52,636 bases of DNA, taken from positions 1 through 52,636 of the forward strand of contig DDUV01000038.1 of NCBI GenBank assembly GCA_002344975.1, given 5' to 3'. Source of the DNA: Saprospiraceae bacterium UBA2329 (lineage in GTDB: Bacteria > Bacteroidota > Bacteroidia > Chitinophagales > Saprospiraceae). How positions within the stretch are numbered: the first letter of the stretch is position 1; each line of letters starts with the position of its first letter. Under the pieces are notes generated by a model that saw only the letters and a list, made by a program, of their open reading frames with translations, searched no databases and was not told the origin of the DNA. A program made the position numbers and the translations under genes. Shown piece by piece: positions 17,311-26,831 of the stretch.

Positions 17311-17360
17311 CGAAAAAACCGATGCCGGAGTTCCCCCCGACATCGGCCTTCGTTTTTGTT
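17311..17360. terminator. Bidirectional hairpin terminator, copy A of a dispersed sequence
   Basis: CCGATG/CATCGG outer stem with a run of A on the left and TTTTT on the right, lying between the convergent WG and M48 genes. It is nearly identical over about 50 bases to 31744-31794. Confidence 0.75.
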
Positions 17361-17374
17361 TGCGCGCAGCGCCA

Positions 17375-19612
17375 CTACTGCCGGGCCTTCGTTCCTATTT
17401 GTGTGAACGCATCATACAGGTGTGCCTTGACGACGGCGTCTGAATCGCGTTGATTAAAGGTGTCGAATTTGACTATCTGGCGGCGGCCTGTGCGCACATC
17501 GTACAGAATGGAAAAGAGCAGCATTTCGTGTTTGGGCTTCACGAGGTTGTGAATGGCCAGCGGCGCCGCCGGAGGGAAGAGCAACAGCGACAAAGGCAGA
17601 TAGGCCAGGTCGGCGGCAGTGTGCTTTTCCCGCAGGGAGATGATGCCGGTCCAAAGGAAATAATCGGTGCCGTATTTTTCGGCAATGGCATCAATGCGCT
17701 CCTGCTCATTGCCTGGGGTAAGACTGAGGTCAAAATGCCTTGCCTGCTCTGAGAACCATTCGTTGAGATACCGGATGTCATTGAAGGTCTCACTTTGATT
17801 TTCTTTCAAATCATGCACATCCAGCAAAGTGGTTTTCAGGCCGGATACTGTACTCACCGACTTGATGAGGCTGTGGAGGTGTTCCCGTCCTTTTTCGGTG
17901 TCAATGTATTGTACGGCCTCCCCTTTTCGCTCATCCAGTTTGAGATAGAACGGATTGATGACGACCACTTTGGAAATACCCAGGCTCAGCCCTTGTTTCC
18001 TGTTGCGCCTGAATTCCTTTTTGCCTTTTTCTGAGTTTGTATAGCGCTCGTTTTCTTTCCATTGGTCGCGGCGCTTTTCAGCACTTTCCCGGTACTTTAC
18101 AAAAGCCTCGTCGTTCAATTGCCCGGAGAAGGCGTATCGCCAGTAGTCGGCGTGAGCGTCGGCACTCGTTTTTTGCTCGCGAATGCGGTCGTATTTGGAT
18201 CGGCCCTCCGGAGCGTATTGGGCAGTGTCGGCAGGGGCGATGTCGGCGAGAGCCAAGGGCAGGTCGTTTCGCAGTTCGGCAAAGGAGTTATGTTCTCTTG
18301 CAAATTCAAAAAAAAGATCATTTGCCAGCGTTGTTATTTCTGTATCGGCGGGATATGCGCGGTGCAGGCTCCAGACAAAATGCCAAGCCAGAACGGTAGC
18401 CTCTACGTCGGGAATTTTCTCCAGGAGGTAGTGCAATTGCTGGGATTGGCCCTCTACTTCCTGATAATTGCCCTTATACTCATAGTTTTTGCTGTTTCTG
18501 AGTTTCGCATGCAGATACAGGGCTTTGGCAATGCACTTTTTTAAGGCGAGGTTGTCGGGTTGTTCTTGCAGCAGCAGGCCGGCGGTATAAATGGCGTTCG
18601 CGTGTTGGTCGGTATGCAGGTAGAGCATGGGGAGTTCGTATCGAGCTAAGGTACGCACGCGTTGGAAGCGTTGAGCAGACACCGCGTAGTCTGTTTTTTC
18701 GGGGGCATGGGCATGGTTCGCCAATGTATGGAGCATGGCTTGTCTGCGCGATTGGAGGCCGGGGTGCGAGTTTCGGCTGTCGTCCTCTTCGTCGGCTTCG
18801 CCTTCTATGGGTTTGACTGCTTCCAACCACAAGGCATCGGGCAGGCGGTAGTGCTCCGATTGCAGCCACGCGCGATCAAACGGCAGATCATCAAACGGCA
18901 GGTAACTGTATCTGAGCACATCAAAGACCACAGGAAGCGTGGCAGCACGGTAAGGAGACGCGAGTATGCGTTCCAATCCGAGGCGGTCGGCTTCATGTTC
19001 GTGTTCTTTGGAATATGTGGCCATTCTGAGCATGTTTTCATCGGTTGTAGCCCGCCCCAGTACGCTACGCCCTTTGGAGCGCTCCAATTTTTCGGCTTCG
19101 AGATAAAAATTGATGACGTGTTTTTTCTCTACATGCGCCAATTCGTGCGCAATGATGTAGGCCAATTGTGCTTCGTTTTCCAATTGGGCGATAAGGCCAA
19201 GCGTGACGAATATCTCTCCGCGCTCTGTGGCAAAGGCGTTCACGGCGCTGCTGCGGAGTGCATATATTCGAATATCCTGCTTGCGCGACAACGGCTGAAC
19301 GTCCAATAATAAATGAGTTACATCGGCCAGATAATTGGAAACTTCATCATTGAACAACACCCGCCCGCTGCGCAAGAGGTTGTCGAGATTGAAATTGCTT
19401 TCCAGTGCAAACCGGCTGCGGGCTTTGGCCTCTTGCTGCTTTTGTGTTTGGCGCGACGCGTTTTTTACAGATGCGCGGTATTTGGATGTGGAGGAAGATA
19501 TAAATTCTTTGGGAATTGTGCCCTGACACTCTAAAGGAGCGTAGTCGCTTTGTGCGTGCAATGCAAATACCTGAAAAAGAAAGCACCAAGCGATGCAAAA
19601 TACGGTTTTCAT
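17375..19612 (-). CDS. M48-family zinc metalloprotease, exported
   Basis: 745 residues. Signal peptide MKTVFCIAWCFLFQVFALHAQ. The M48 domain contains IIAHELAHVEKKH (HExxH, about residue 155) and EHEADRLG (third zinc ligand, about residue 200), preceded by NAFATERGEIFVTLGLIAQL. The long C-terminal ~450 residues form a helical/TPR-like section (DQHANAIYTAGLLLQEQPDNLALKKCIAKALYL) and then an alpha/beta region I do not recognise. A periplasmic peptidase resembling BepA/YfgC-like chaperone-proteases, which also couple M48 to TPRs. The frame is open upstream to 19837 but that part has no signal peptide and overlaps the next gene, so 19612 is used. Confidence 0.88.
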   Translation of the reverse strand: MKTVFCIAWCFLFQVFALHAQSDYAPLECQGTIPKEFISSSTSKYRASVKNASRQTQKQQEAKARSRFALESNFNLDNLLRSGRVLFNDEVSNYLADVTHLLLDVQPLSRKQDIRIYALRSSAVNAFATERGEIFVTLGLIAQLENEAQLAYIIAHELAHVEKKHVINFYLEAEKLERSKGRSVLGRATTDENMLRMATYSKEHEHEADRLGLERILASPYRAATLPVVFDVLRYSYLPFDDLPFDRAWLQSEHYRLPDALWLEAVKPIEGEADEEDDSRNSHPGLQSRRQAMLHTLANHAHAPEKTDYAVSAQRFQRVRTLARYELPMLYLHTDQHANAIYTAGLLLQEQPDNLALKKCIAKALYLHAKLRNSKNYEYKGNYQEVEGQSQQLHYLLEKIPDVEATVLAWHFVWSLHRAYPADTEITTLANDLFFEFAREHNSFAELRNDLPLALADIAPADTAQYAPEGRSKYDRIREQKTSADAHADYWRYAFSGQLNDEAFVKYRESAEKRRDQWKENERYTNSEKGKKEFRRNRKQGLSLGISKVVVINPFYLKLDERKGEAVQYIDTEKGREHLHSLIKSVSTVSGLKTTLLDVHDLKENQSETFNDIRYLNEWFSEQARHFDLSLTPGNEQERIDAIAEKYGTDYFLWTGIISLREKHTAADLAYLPLSLLLFPPAAPLAIHNLVKPKHEMLLFSILYDVRTGRRQIVKFDTFNQRDSDAVVKAHLYDAFTQIGTKARQ

Positions 19613-19650
19613 TGTGAAATGTTTTTGAGTAGGTAAAAGGATGTTTAAGA

Positions 19651-20535
19651 TCACCAGTCCAAGGTGGTGAAGCCGGTTTGCCCTGTTTGTACCCCGAACC
19701 ACTGATCGAGGCCGGAATGATACACGCTCAGGCTGCCGTTTTTCCAAAATGCAGTCTGTTCGGGCGAGGGCCCCGGCGCAGCGAAGGGCTGATCGCCTGT
19801 TTGAGTAATCGTTTGGGCGGAAAGGTCGATGTTCCATGTACTAAAAATGCTGCCAGATACCACCGCGCCACCCAAAACGCGCTGCCCGTCCCGATCTGTG
19901 CGCAACCAACGCGTTTCGTCGAAACTGCCGACAACGCGATGCACCGGCGCGCCGGAAGGCGGCAACAGGGTGATGCGGCTCTGGTACCCCTGCGAAAATC
20001 CGGCGTAGTACCTGTATGCGGCCACTACGCTGCCGTTGCCGGTCACTATGGCGCAAGACATGGTTCGGTCGGAGGAGCCGGCAGGGAACAGGGAGGCCAA
20101 ATTGGTAGAAGGCAAGGCGAGGGCAGGCCCCCAAAAGGAGAGCGAAGTGCCACTGAGCAGGCAGAGCGTTTGGTTGTTGGCGTGCCAGTCAAACCACACT
20201 GCGGCGGCGGAGTTGGGCACTATGTCAACGGGTGCGCCTGTGGAGTCCACTATGACGACATTTTGCCCTGCCACCTGATATGCAATGCGGTCGTGGGAAT
20301 GGTTGACGGCCGCTTTCGCAATGTTGGCAGGCAGGTTGTTGAGGGTTTTGGTCTGGCTCAGATTTCGGTGATAAAGGACGATTTTGCCGTTCTCTACCGT
20401 CAGTATTTCAAAGGCTGGAATGGCCGGTTGCACAGGATTCAGACGGTCTTCGTAGGGGCCTTCATATTGGACCTCGTATTGAGAACAGCCGCTGAGCAGC
20501 CCTGCCAGAATAGCGATAAACAAGATTGGTTTCAT
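19651..20535 (-). CDS. Beta-propeller lipoprotein, function unknown
   Basis: 294 residues. MKPILFIAILAGLLSGCSQYE gives a lipobox (LLSGC), so the protein is lipid-anchored. Repeated short blades with AVWFDWHANNQTLCLLSG, RITLLPPSG and RWLRTDRDGQRVLGG patterns suggest a TolB/WD-type propeller. No catalytic motif seen. It is 38 bases upstream of the M48 gene and 25 bases downstream of the outer-membrane barrel gene, so the three probably form an operon concerned with the envelope. Confidence 0.75.
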   Translation of the reverse strand: MKPILFIAILAGLLSGCSQYEVQYEGPYEDRLNPVQPAIPAFEILTVENGKIVLYHRNLSQTKTLNNLPANIAKAAVNHSHDRIAYQVAGQNVVIVDSTGAPVDIVPNSAAAVWFDWHANNQTLCLLSGTSLSFWGPALALPSTNLASLFPAGSSDRTMSCAIVTGNGSVVAAYRYYAGFSQGYQSRITLLPPSGAPVHRVVGSFDETRWLRTDRDGQRVLGGAVVSGSIFSTWNIDLSAQTITQTGDQPFAAPGPSPEQTAFWKNGSLSVYHSGLDQWFGVQTGQTGFTTLDW

Positions 20536-20560
20536 GTTGAGCGTGTTTTTATCAGGGTAT

Positions 20561-21331
20561 TTAAAAAAGGTATCCTGCCCCCATTTTGAACATAATGAGC
20601 GAGTGGAAGCGCATGCGCGCGGCGGCGGCTTCCTTAAAGATGGTTTGATTGTCTTTTTCCGAATCGTCGTAGGATGGAGTAAGGTTGAGTTGCAGCGGAG
20701 AGGCGTTTATCTCTGCCGACAAACTCAGCACAATGCGGTCGGCGAGAATGATGTGCTGCCCAAACTCTACGCCAAGTGTCAGGTGCTTGTAATGGGGGCG
20801 GATACCCAGCGGCAGATGCCCCGCGACGGCGTCGTCTGCAAAATACGTTGTGCGCTTATCCAGCACTGCGCCTTCCAAAAAAGCCATGCGCACCCGCCAG
20901 GCAGTGAAGAAGCCCATAGGCGCCAGGCTGCCGCGCAAAGGGTTGTAGGTTTGCAGCGCCAAGCCCAGTTCCGGCCCGCGCAAGTTGTAAAACAGGTAGT
21001 GCTCGTCCATCCGGCCTTCGTAGCGCACAGCGGGCGTATAAGTGGTGAGCGACATGCCGGTGGCCATATAGTTGGCTTCGGCGGCCAGCACTCCGCGCCG
21101 AGAGAACGCATAGCCTGCCTGCAGGCCATATTTGGTATTGAGACCCAAGCGCGTGCCTTGTTCTCCGTAGGTATTGCCGCCCCGGTTGCCGGCAGTAGGG
21201 TGAGCCAATGCCGGAGCATAGGCGATGTCGGGTTTGATAAAAATGCGCTTGCCCAAATAGCCGGGCGCCTGAGCGCTGAGGCAGATGTTGAGGCCGAACA
21301 TAAGGGCGCCCCAACAGATAATTGATCTCAT
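20561..21331 (-). CDS. Outer-membrane beta-barrel protein, PorP/SprF-like length
   Basis: 256 residues with signal peptide (MRSIICWGALMFGLNICLSAQ). Alternating amphipathic strands (GLQAGYAFSRRGVLAAEANYMATGMSL, LTLGVEFGQHIILADRIVLSLSAEINASP) and a terminal phenylalanine (MGAGYLF) are what an outer-membrane barrel needs for BAM recognition. I cannot assign a family. Its ATG overlaps the stop of a 34-codon ORF by the tetranucleotide ATGA. Confidence 0.75.
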   Translation of the reverse strand: MRSIICWGALMFGLNICLSAQAPGYLGKRIFIKPDIAYAPALAHPTAGNRGGNTYGEQGTRLGLNTKYGLQAGYAFSRRGVLAAEANYMATGMSLTTYTPAVRYEGRMDEHYLFYNLRGPELGLALQTYNPLRGSLAPMGFFTAWRVRMAFLEGAVLDKRTTYFADDAVAGHLPLGIRPHYKHLTLGVEFGQHIILADRIVLSLSAEINASPLQLNLTPSYDDSEKDNQTIFKEAAAARMRFHSLIMFKMGAGYLF

Positions 21332-21432
21332 AGGTTGATGTGGTTTTGGTGTGAGAGGGTGGTGGTTATGGCCTGAAAGGCAAAGAGATAGAATACGAAT
21401 ACCGTTCCGGCATTCACAAATCTGTTTTTCAT
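21328..21432 (-). CDS. Candidate 34-residue ORF overlapping the barrel gene start
   Basis: ATG at 21432 opens a frame of 34 codons (MKNRFVNAGTVFVFYLFAFQ..., ending HINL) whose TGA overlaps the ATG of the barrel gene (ATGA). The N-terminus is a short basic segment followed by a hydrophobic stretch, like a signal or membrane segment. It could be a translated leader or small membrane protein, translationally coupled to the barrel gene, or chance. Too short for homology by eye. Confidence 0.35.
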   Translation of the reverse strand: MKNRFVNAGTVFVFYLFAFQAITTTLSHQNHINL

Positions 21433-21504
21433 TATATTGGAAGGTTGAGGGTAAGAAAACAGGGGGGGCAACGGACGAAAGCCGGTCGCCCCCGTGGTTT
21501 TAGG

Positions 21505-24500
21505 TTATTGTTTGATGATTCTTTCAACCGCGACTACCCTGCCGGATGCCTCCTGAATTTGCACCAGATAAATGCCGGCGGGAAGTTTCCCCAATTGTAT
21601 CGTTTCAATGGTATCTGTGCCGGTCGTTCTTTTCTCTGTCACGATGCGCCCCGTCAAGTCCGATACCAAAACACGGGCATCAGTACGGCCCTCCCATACG
21701 GGCAGTTGTATGTTTATTTCGCCGGATGTCGGGTTGGGCCAGATTTGCAGGCGTGCCACCGGGCCGGTTGTTTTGACATTGACAAACTGGAACTTCCGGA
21801 GACATACGTTGTCAATTTCTACCGCTGATTGAAGACCTGGGTCATCATCGGCAAAGGGGTTCTCTACATGCAGGGTCACATACCGGCCGGTAAACGGAAT
21901 AGAATCATAAGTACCCACAACAAACCACTCATGAGGTGCATTTTGTGGAATGTCAATTCTGAAAAGCTCCCGGCAGTTCGTATTGTCGGAGCAGAAGATA
22001 CTGTCTTGCTGTTCCGTCGAAATGCGGGCCACCAATTGGGTGCCGGGCCTGATAAGACCTGGCAATGGCCTGTATGCCGTCACAAAATCAATGTTGCTGT
22101 GCATAGGGACGTTCACTTCATTTTGGTACAGCACATCAGCGAAGCCGCTGCTGCCGTGCAGGCGTACAAAATTAGGGTCTTGAGCGCCCTGCTCCAGCAC
22201 CACGGTCGGGTCTCCGGCGCTGCGTTCCCAGTTGGCAATACTTCCGCCATCGTTGAAACTGCCGGCCTCTGCTCCTTCTGTGAAGCCGCCGTTTTGAACG
22301 ATTGAGCCGGCGCATGATTGAGAACGCAACTGTATCGCATTGTCGTCATTTTGGAAGAGCAGGCTGCAATTGACATCCAACAGTACGCATCGGCTGGCCG
22401 AGCATACTGTGCCGATGCCGGGTACTGTGCGCGTCACGGTGTAGCACACTACATATTGCTCGCTGGCAGGGAAGGTGTACATAACTGAATTGTTACCCGC
22501 AGAATTGGCGAATACGGTAAATATCAAATCGCTTGACTTGGCCACCCTCCATTGCACGGCGTCGCAGGGAGTGAGGGCTTTGGGTGTAAATGTGAATTTG
22601 CACCCGGACGACTGAACCCGATTGAATGCCTGATGTACATCTTGCGTGAAAGCTGGTTCATTGCAATCGCATGGCCTCGGACATTCGGGTATCCGGAACC
22701 TGACAATGCAGGAACATTCCGTCATGCCGCCACAACTCCCTGATAAATGGATGGAATATACGCCCGGCGTTTGCACCATTGCCAATGTGATAGGAATACT
22801 GAATTGTGAGGTAGGCGATGTGCCGGATGCTATCATGTTGTTGTTGGGATCTCGTATTTCCCAACTCAAGCCCGTGAATTCGCAGTTGTCGCCATTGCAA
22901 GTCAGGCGCCCTCTGAACAAGATAGGACTCAGTTGTGCCGGGCAGGGCAAATTTACCGGCACCGTATCGCAAGTGACGGGCCAGTTGCCGGGTATAATCG
23001 GAATCCCGGCGACTACTTTGCGGGAAAATCCCAGATTCTCAAACCTGCAGGTACATGGGTTATTGCAAAGCCTAATACCTTCATAAGATACAGGCGACCA
23101 AGGATTGGTGATGACAGGCACAGGTGGCGCTATCAGTGCATTGGACAGTGTAGGTAGTGCTGCAAAAGGCATTGTAAAAGACTCGTGGTGCAAAGAATCT
23201 GTGCTGTACGGGCAGGGCAAAAGGTCAATGCGATCCATTACGGCGGCTATGTCGTAATTTCCGAACCCTGCCCCCGGATTTTTGGTGCGCCCATCGGTGT
23301 AGAAAAACATATCACCGGAATAGTGTACCAAATCAGCGCCTACCCAGGCGGAATCATCACTCAGATCGGAGCGCTTCATCCATTGCACCATGCCGCCATT
23401 GGGCGTATCCAATACTTTGACGATGATGTTGCGATAAGGCGCGCCGGGCCGCCGGAAGCCAAGTGCATATACCTGCCCGCCGGGGCGCACTACCACGCGG
23501 GTAAAGTTGTCAATGTCGGGAAATTTTCGCGCCCAAACCTGTACTCCCGCTCCATTGAGGCGGGCGATGTACGCGCCGTTGCCACCCGGCAATTGGCCGG
23601 CTACCAGCAAATCGCTACCTGTTTGTGCAGCAGTCTGAATACTGAACACATTGTTGTATTCGCCTGATGATGTAAGTTGTACGCCGGCATTGTCGGTTTT
23701 GAACAATACGCCTCGCAAACCGCCGGCGCCAATTCTGAGACCGGTTAAAACATAGGTTCCATTCACATCCAAAAGGTCCATTCTGAATTCGTCGTCGCTG
23801 GAGGTAGTTCCGATGCGTCGCATCCAGCCGATGCTGCCTGCATTGTTGAGCGTGAAAAGTAAAATGTCATCCGTTGAGGTTCCCGCAGGTTTTGCAATTC
23901 CACATACGGCGTATGGAAAATTAGGGTTGGAAGGGTTGGAACTGCGAATGATGCGGTTGAATGCCTCTCGCTCCTGTATGTTGTAGGTATGTAGCCAATT
24001 AAGAACACCGTTTTCGGCAATGCGGGCTATGAAGCTGCGGTTATCGCCGGTAAAAGAAGGTGAATGGCCCACCAACAGGTAGCACCCTTCGTCGGTATAT
24101 ATGAAGTCGTTGATATATCCGGGTATATTGAGCCGGGTGCGCCACACGATGCTGCCGTCGGGCCGCCGGCGGGTAAAGACCGGAAAATCGGGACCACCCG
24201 GTTGGAGCTTGTGCGTGCCGGCTGTAAAGAGGTGACTGTCAAACACTTTGGTTCGTCCGGCCCGATTGTCCATACGGTCTCCCTCCAGCCAGTCAAAAGC
24301 GCTCACATTGCATACGGGTAAAAGATCGCGGCCCCTGGCCACCCAGTTGGAGGTGTTGCCGTTGAGCGCAAACCCACTGAGCATACCATTGGTGACGCCG
24401 CCGCCCGGCCCTTCATCTGTTACTGCAACCATGCCTGCGTTGTTTCCGCCGGGAATATTTTGGTCAAAGGGGAAATAAATGAGCAGGTTGTTGTTCGAGG

Positions 24501-25806
24501 GGTCAGCGCCACATTCCATTTCGGCTTGTACCTGAGCGAGCGTGAGCGCAGTACCCCAGATTTTGAACTCGTCCACGCGGCCTCTCCAGAACCGGGCAAT
24601 GTTGCCTCCGCCGGCCCAGTCACCTATTCTGAATACGGTACCCAGATTGGTGAAAAGAGCCAAAGGAGTGGTAATAACTTGTGTCCCATCGAGATATACT
24701 GTAACATCAGTCGTCGTTCGAACTACCGCCACATGGTGCCACAAGCCGTCGCGGATAAACGGGCCGGTAAGCGATCCGGTAGTGAATAGTTCGAGGTTGC
24801 CGTTGCGGTCGCCCAGCTCAAAGCGGTCTGTGGAGGTCCAGCCAAAAAGGCGGTAAAATAAACCGTCGTTGACTCCTGCCGGTCGGTCATCCCGAAACCA
24901 GCAAGCTACAGTGAAGTTGTTTGTCAGGCTGCCGGTCAGGGGGTTGGGGGTGGTCACATGGTCGTCTATGCCGTCAAGGTCCAGGCAGATGTTGTTGACT
25001 TTACAAACACCGAAGCAGGGGTCCATAACGTTCGGATCGCAGGGGGGCAATCTGTCGCGGCCGCGGTCCACCCAATTGGAAGTATTGCCGTTGAGTGCAA
25101 ACCCACTGAGCATACCATTGGTAACGCCGCCGCCCGGCCCTTCGTCTGTTACTGCAACCATGCCGGCATTGTTTCCACCGGGAATGTTTTGGTCAAAGGG
25201 GAAATAAATGAGCAGGTTGTTGTTGGCGGGGTCTATGCCGCAGTTCATTTCAGCTTGTATCTGAGATGCAGTGGGTGTTGCACCCCAGATTTTGAACTCG
25301 TCCACGCGGCCTCTCCAGAACCGGTCAATGTTGCCTCCGCCGGCCCAGTCACCTATTCTGAACACGGTACCCAGATTGGTGAAAAGAGCCAAAGGAGTGG
25401 TAATAACTTGTGTCCCATCGAGATATACTGTAACATCAGTCGCCGTTCGAACTACCGCCACATGGTGCCACAAGCCGTCGCGGATAAACGGGCCGGTAAG
25501 CGATCCGGTAGAATTGGTGAATAATTCAAGGTTGCCATTGCGATCCCCCAGCTCAAAGCGGTCAGTAGCAGTCCAGCCAAAAAGGCGGTAGAAGAAATCG
25601 TCATTCACTCCCGCCTGCCGGTCGTCTCGAAACCAACAGGCTACAGTGAAGTTATTCATCAGGCTGCCGGTCAGGGGGGTGGGGGTGGTCACATGGTCGT
25701 TTATACCGTCGAAATCCAGCACCCGGTTGTCGCATGAAGACTGAGCGGTTAATTGCCCCATGAAGACAAGGCACCATAGTGCCATCAAAAAGAATTTGAG
25801 TTTCAT
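21505..25806 (-). CDS. Giant secreted LamG/propeller protein with T9SS sorting domain
   Basis: 1433 residues. Order: signal peptide (MKLKFFLMALWCLVFMGQLTAQ); two LamG/concanavalin-like domains (about 22-200 and 270-445; each WHHVAVVRT, VTVYLDGTQVI, RGRVDEFKIWG); a propeller-like region (about 500-860, repeats of the GYINDFIYTDEGCYLLVG and GGQVYALGF kind); Cys-rich Ig/PKD-like modules (about 890-1150); a carbohydrate-binding-like jellyroll; and a C-terminal T9SS type A sorting domain (LQIWPNPTSGEINIQL ... GIYLVQIQEASGRVVAVERIIKQ). A surface-exposed or released adhesin or carbohydrate-binding protein; no enzyme active site seen. The two LamG copies are nearly identical in DNA. Confidence 0.88.
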   Translation of the reverse strand: MKLKFFLMALWCLVFMGQLTAQSSCDNRVLDFDGINDHVTTPTPLTGSLMNNFTVACWFRDDRQAGVNDDFFYRLFGWTATDRFELGDRNGNLELFTNSTGSLTGPFIRDGLWHHVAVVRTATDVTVYLDGTQVITTPLALFTNLGTVFRIGDWAGGGNIDRFWRGRVDEFKIWGATPTASQIQAEMNCGIDPANNNLLIYFPFDQNIPGGNNAGMVAVTDEGPGGGVTNGMLSGFALNGNTSNWVDRGRDRLPPCDPNVMDPCFGVCKVNNICLDLDGIDDHVTTPNPLTGSLTNNFTVACWFRDDRPAGVNDGLFYRLFGWTSTDRFELGDRNGNLELFTTGSLTGPFIRDGLWHHVAVVRTTTDVTVYLDGTQVITTPLALFTNLGTVFRIGDWAGGGNIARFWRGRVDEFKIWGTALTLAQVQAEMECGADPSNNNLLIYFPFDQNIPGGNNAGMVAVTDEGPGGGVTNGMLSGFALNGNTSNWVARGRDLLPVCNVSAFDWLEGDRMDNRAGRTKVFDSHLFTAGTHKLQPGGPDFPVFTRRRPDGSIVWRTRLNIPGYINDFIYTDEGCYLLVGHSPSFTGDNRSFIARIAENGVLNWLHTYNIQEREAFNRIIRSSNPSNPNFPYAVCGIAKPAGTSTDDILLFTLNNAGSIGWMRRIGTTSSDDEFRMDLLDVNGTYVLTGLRIGAGGLRGVLFKTDNAGVQLTSSGEYNNVFSIQTAAQTGSDLLVAGQLPGGNGAYIARLNGAGVQVWARKFPDIDNFTRVVVRPGGQVYALGFRRPGAPYRNIIVKVLDTPNGGMVQWMKRSDLSDDSAWVGADLVHYSGDMFFYTDGRTKNPGAGFGNYDIAAVMDRIDLLPCPYSTDSLHHESFTMPFAALPTLSNALIAPPVPVITNPWSPVSYEGIRLCNNPCTCRFENLGFSRKVVAGIPIIPGNWPVTCDTVPVNLPCPAQLSPILFRGRLTCNGDNCEFTGLSWEIRDPNNNMIASGTSPTSQFSIPITLAMVQTPGVYSIHLSGSCGGMTECSCIVRFRIPECPRPCDCNEPAFTQDVHQAFNRVQSSGCKFTFTPKALTPCDAVQWRVAKSSDLIFTVFANSAGNNSVMYTFPASEQYVVCYTVTRTVPGIGTVCSASRCVLLDVNCSLLFQNDDNAIQLRSQSCAGSIVQNGGFTEGAEAGSFNDGGSIANWERSAGDPTVVLEQGAQDPNFVRLHGSSGFADVLYQNEVNVPMHSNIDFVTAYRPLPGLIRPGTQLVARISTEQQDSIFCSDNTNCRELFRIDIPQNAPHEWFVVGTYDSIPFTGRYVTLHVENPFADDDPGLQSAVEIDNVCLRKFQFVNVKTTGPVARLQIWPNPTSGEINIQLPVWEGRTDARVLVSDLTGRIVTEKRTTGTDTIETIQLGKLPAGIYLVQIQEASGRVVAVERIIKQ
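24310..25720 (-). repeat. Tandem duplication of a LamG-encoding segment (about 0.68 kb each)
   Basis: Copy 1 covers about 25042-25720 and copy 2 about 24310-24985, period about 730 bases. Long stretches are identical, including synonymous positions. They differ by a six-base indel (NSTG versus TG) and scattered substitutions. Indicates recent duplication or ongoing gene conversion. Confidence 0.88.
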
Positions 25807-26159
25807 GATGTTGATTATTTAAAGTGTTATTACTTCCTTTTACAAAAAAGCACACCCCCTCCGCGCCGCATCGGGGCATTTTCCGTGCAGCATTTCCTAA
25901 GTGGCCATCAACGTTCTTATTTCCGATGGTATCACAAGCCTGTGTGTCCCAATAGGCGCAGCACTTCGTCCATCGCAATAACTCCCTCCCCAACTTGTTT
26001 TTATGTGATAAGTAAACCGGCGTCAGCCCCCGACGAGCTTTCATTTTTGCCCGAAAGCGGTGTGTCTTTTTTTGCTATTATTCTGATGCAAAAATACCTG
26101 CCTGGGCAAGCCCTTGCAATATAACTTTGGTTACAGATTGAACAGGGGTTTAAGGATTA
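25807..26159 (-). other. 353-bp gene-free stretch: long leader of the LamG gene
   Basis: No convincing gene. A TATTTTTG element (minus strand, 26089-26096) matches TAnnTTTG and would give the LamG gene a leader of about 280 bases. GC-rich patches (around 25856-25880) could form hairpins but I see no known riboswitch. On the plus strand TAACTTTG occurs near 26114 without a gene to serve. Confidence 0.4.
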
Positions 26160-26792
26160 TTATGGCCTGTTGTTCAGATACTTCTGCACGGCCTCCGTGC
26201 GGTTGTTCACCTGGAGCTTTTTATAAATGGCATAGTTGTGCTGTTTCACCGTGCCCTCCGAAATGCCGAGGCGGTCGCCTATTTCTTTATTGAGGAGGCC
26301 TTGAGAAAGTTGTTCCAATATCAGCAATTGCTGCGGCGTCAGTTCTTCAAAGCCGGATGTATTGCGCCGATACTGAATGTGAAAACTGCCCAGCACTTTG
26401 CGGGCTATTTCGCGACTCATCGGCGCGCCGCCCAGCGCATATTCTTCTATGGCCTTCACCACGCCGGCAGCACCTTCGTTTTTCAACACATACCCTACAG
26501 CGCCGGCTTTCAGGGCGTCAAATACATAATCGTCGGCATCGAATACGGTGAACATGAGAAAGTCCACCTCCGGGGCTTGCAGTTTGATGCGAATCATGCA
26601 CTCTACGCCATCCATTTTGGGCAGGCCAATGTCCATGAGCACCAAATCGGGATGCTGTGCGGGTATGCGTTCCAGCGCGTCTTCGGCATTGCTGAACTGA
26701 CTCACGCAGATCATTCCCTCCGTGCGGTCTATGCGACGTACGAGGCTATTGAGTATGTCGGGTTGGTCTTCTACGATGCTTACTCTTATCAT
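26160..26792 (-). CDS. NarL/LuxR-family response regulator
   Basis: 210 residues. Receiver domain: VSIVEDQPDILNSL acidic pair, DLVLMDIGLPKMDG with the phospho-accepting Asp, FTVFDADDY switch region, and LKNEGAAG with the Lys. C-terminal LuxR HTH: LTPQQLLILEQLSQGLLNKEIGDRLGISEGTVKQHNYAIYKKLQ. Bacteroidota pair such regulators with reg_prop/Y_Y_Y/HisKA_3 kinases, and exactly such a kinase lies upstream at 27451-30519, so this is its likely partner. A transposase gene with palindromic ends now sits between the two. Start 26792 (MIRVSIVEDQ) is the family start; the open frame upstream runs into the left hairpin. Confidence 0.93.
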   Translation of the reverse strand: MIRVSIVEDQPDILNSLVRRIDRTEGMICVSQFSNAEDALERIPAQHPDLVLMDIGLPKMDGVECMIRIKLQAPEVDFLMFTVFDADDYVFDALKAGAVGYVLKNEGAAGVVKAIEEYALGGAPMSREIARKVLGSFHIQYRRNTSGFEELTPQQLLILEQLSQGLLNKEIGDRLGISEGTVKQHNYAIYKKLQVNNRTEAVQKYLNNRP

Positions 26793-26831
26793 AGTGTCAG
26801 TGTATGAGGTGCTGTGTTGGTGTCTCACGCT

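Noticed and set aside
19613..19837. N-terminal extension of the M48 protease
   Set aside because: Overlaps the lipoprotein gene and would hide the clear signal peptide that starts at 19612.
25885..26124. 79-codon rightward open frame in the spacer before the LamG gene
   Set aside because: No promoter geometry, no signal or domain, and it overlaps the proposed long leader; coding potential looks poor.
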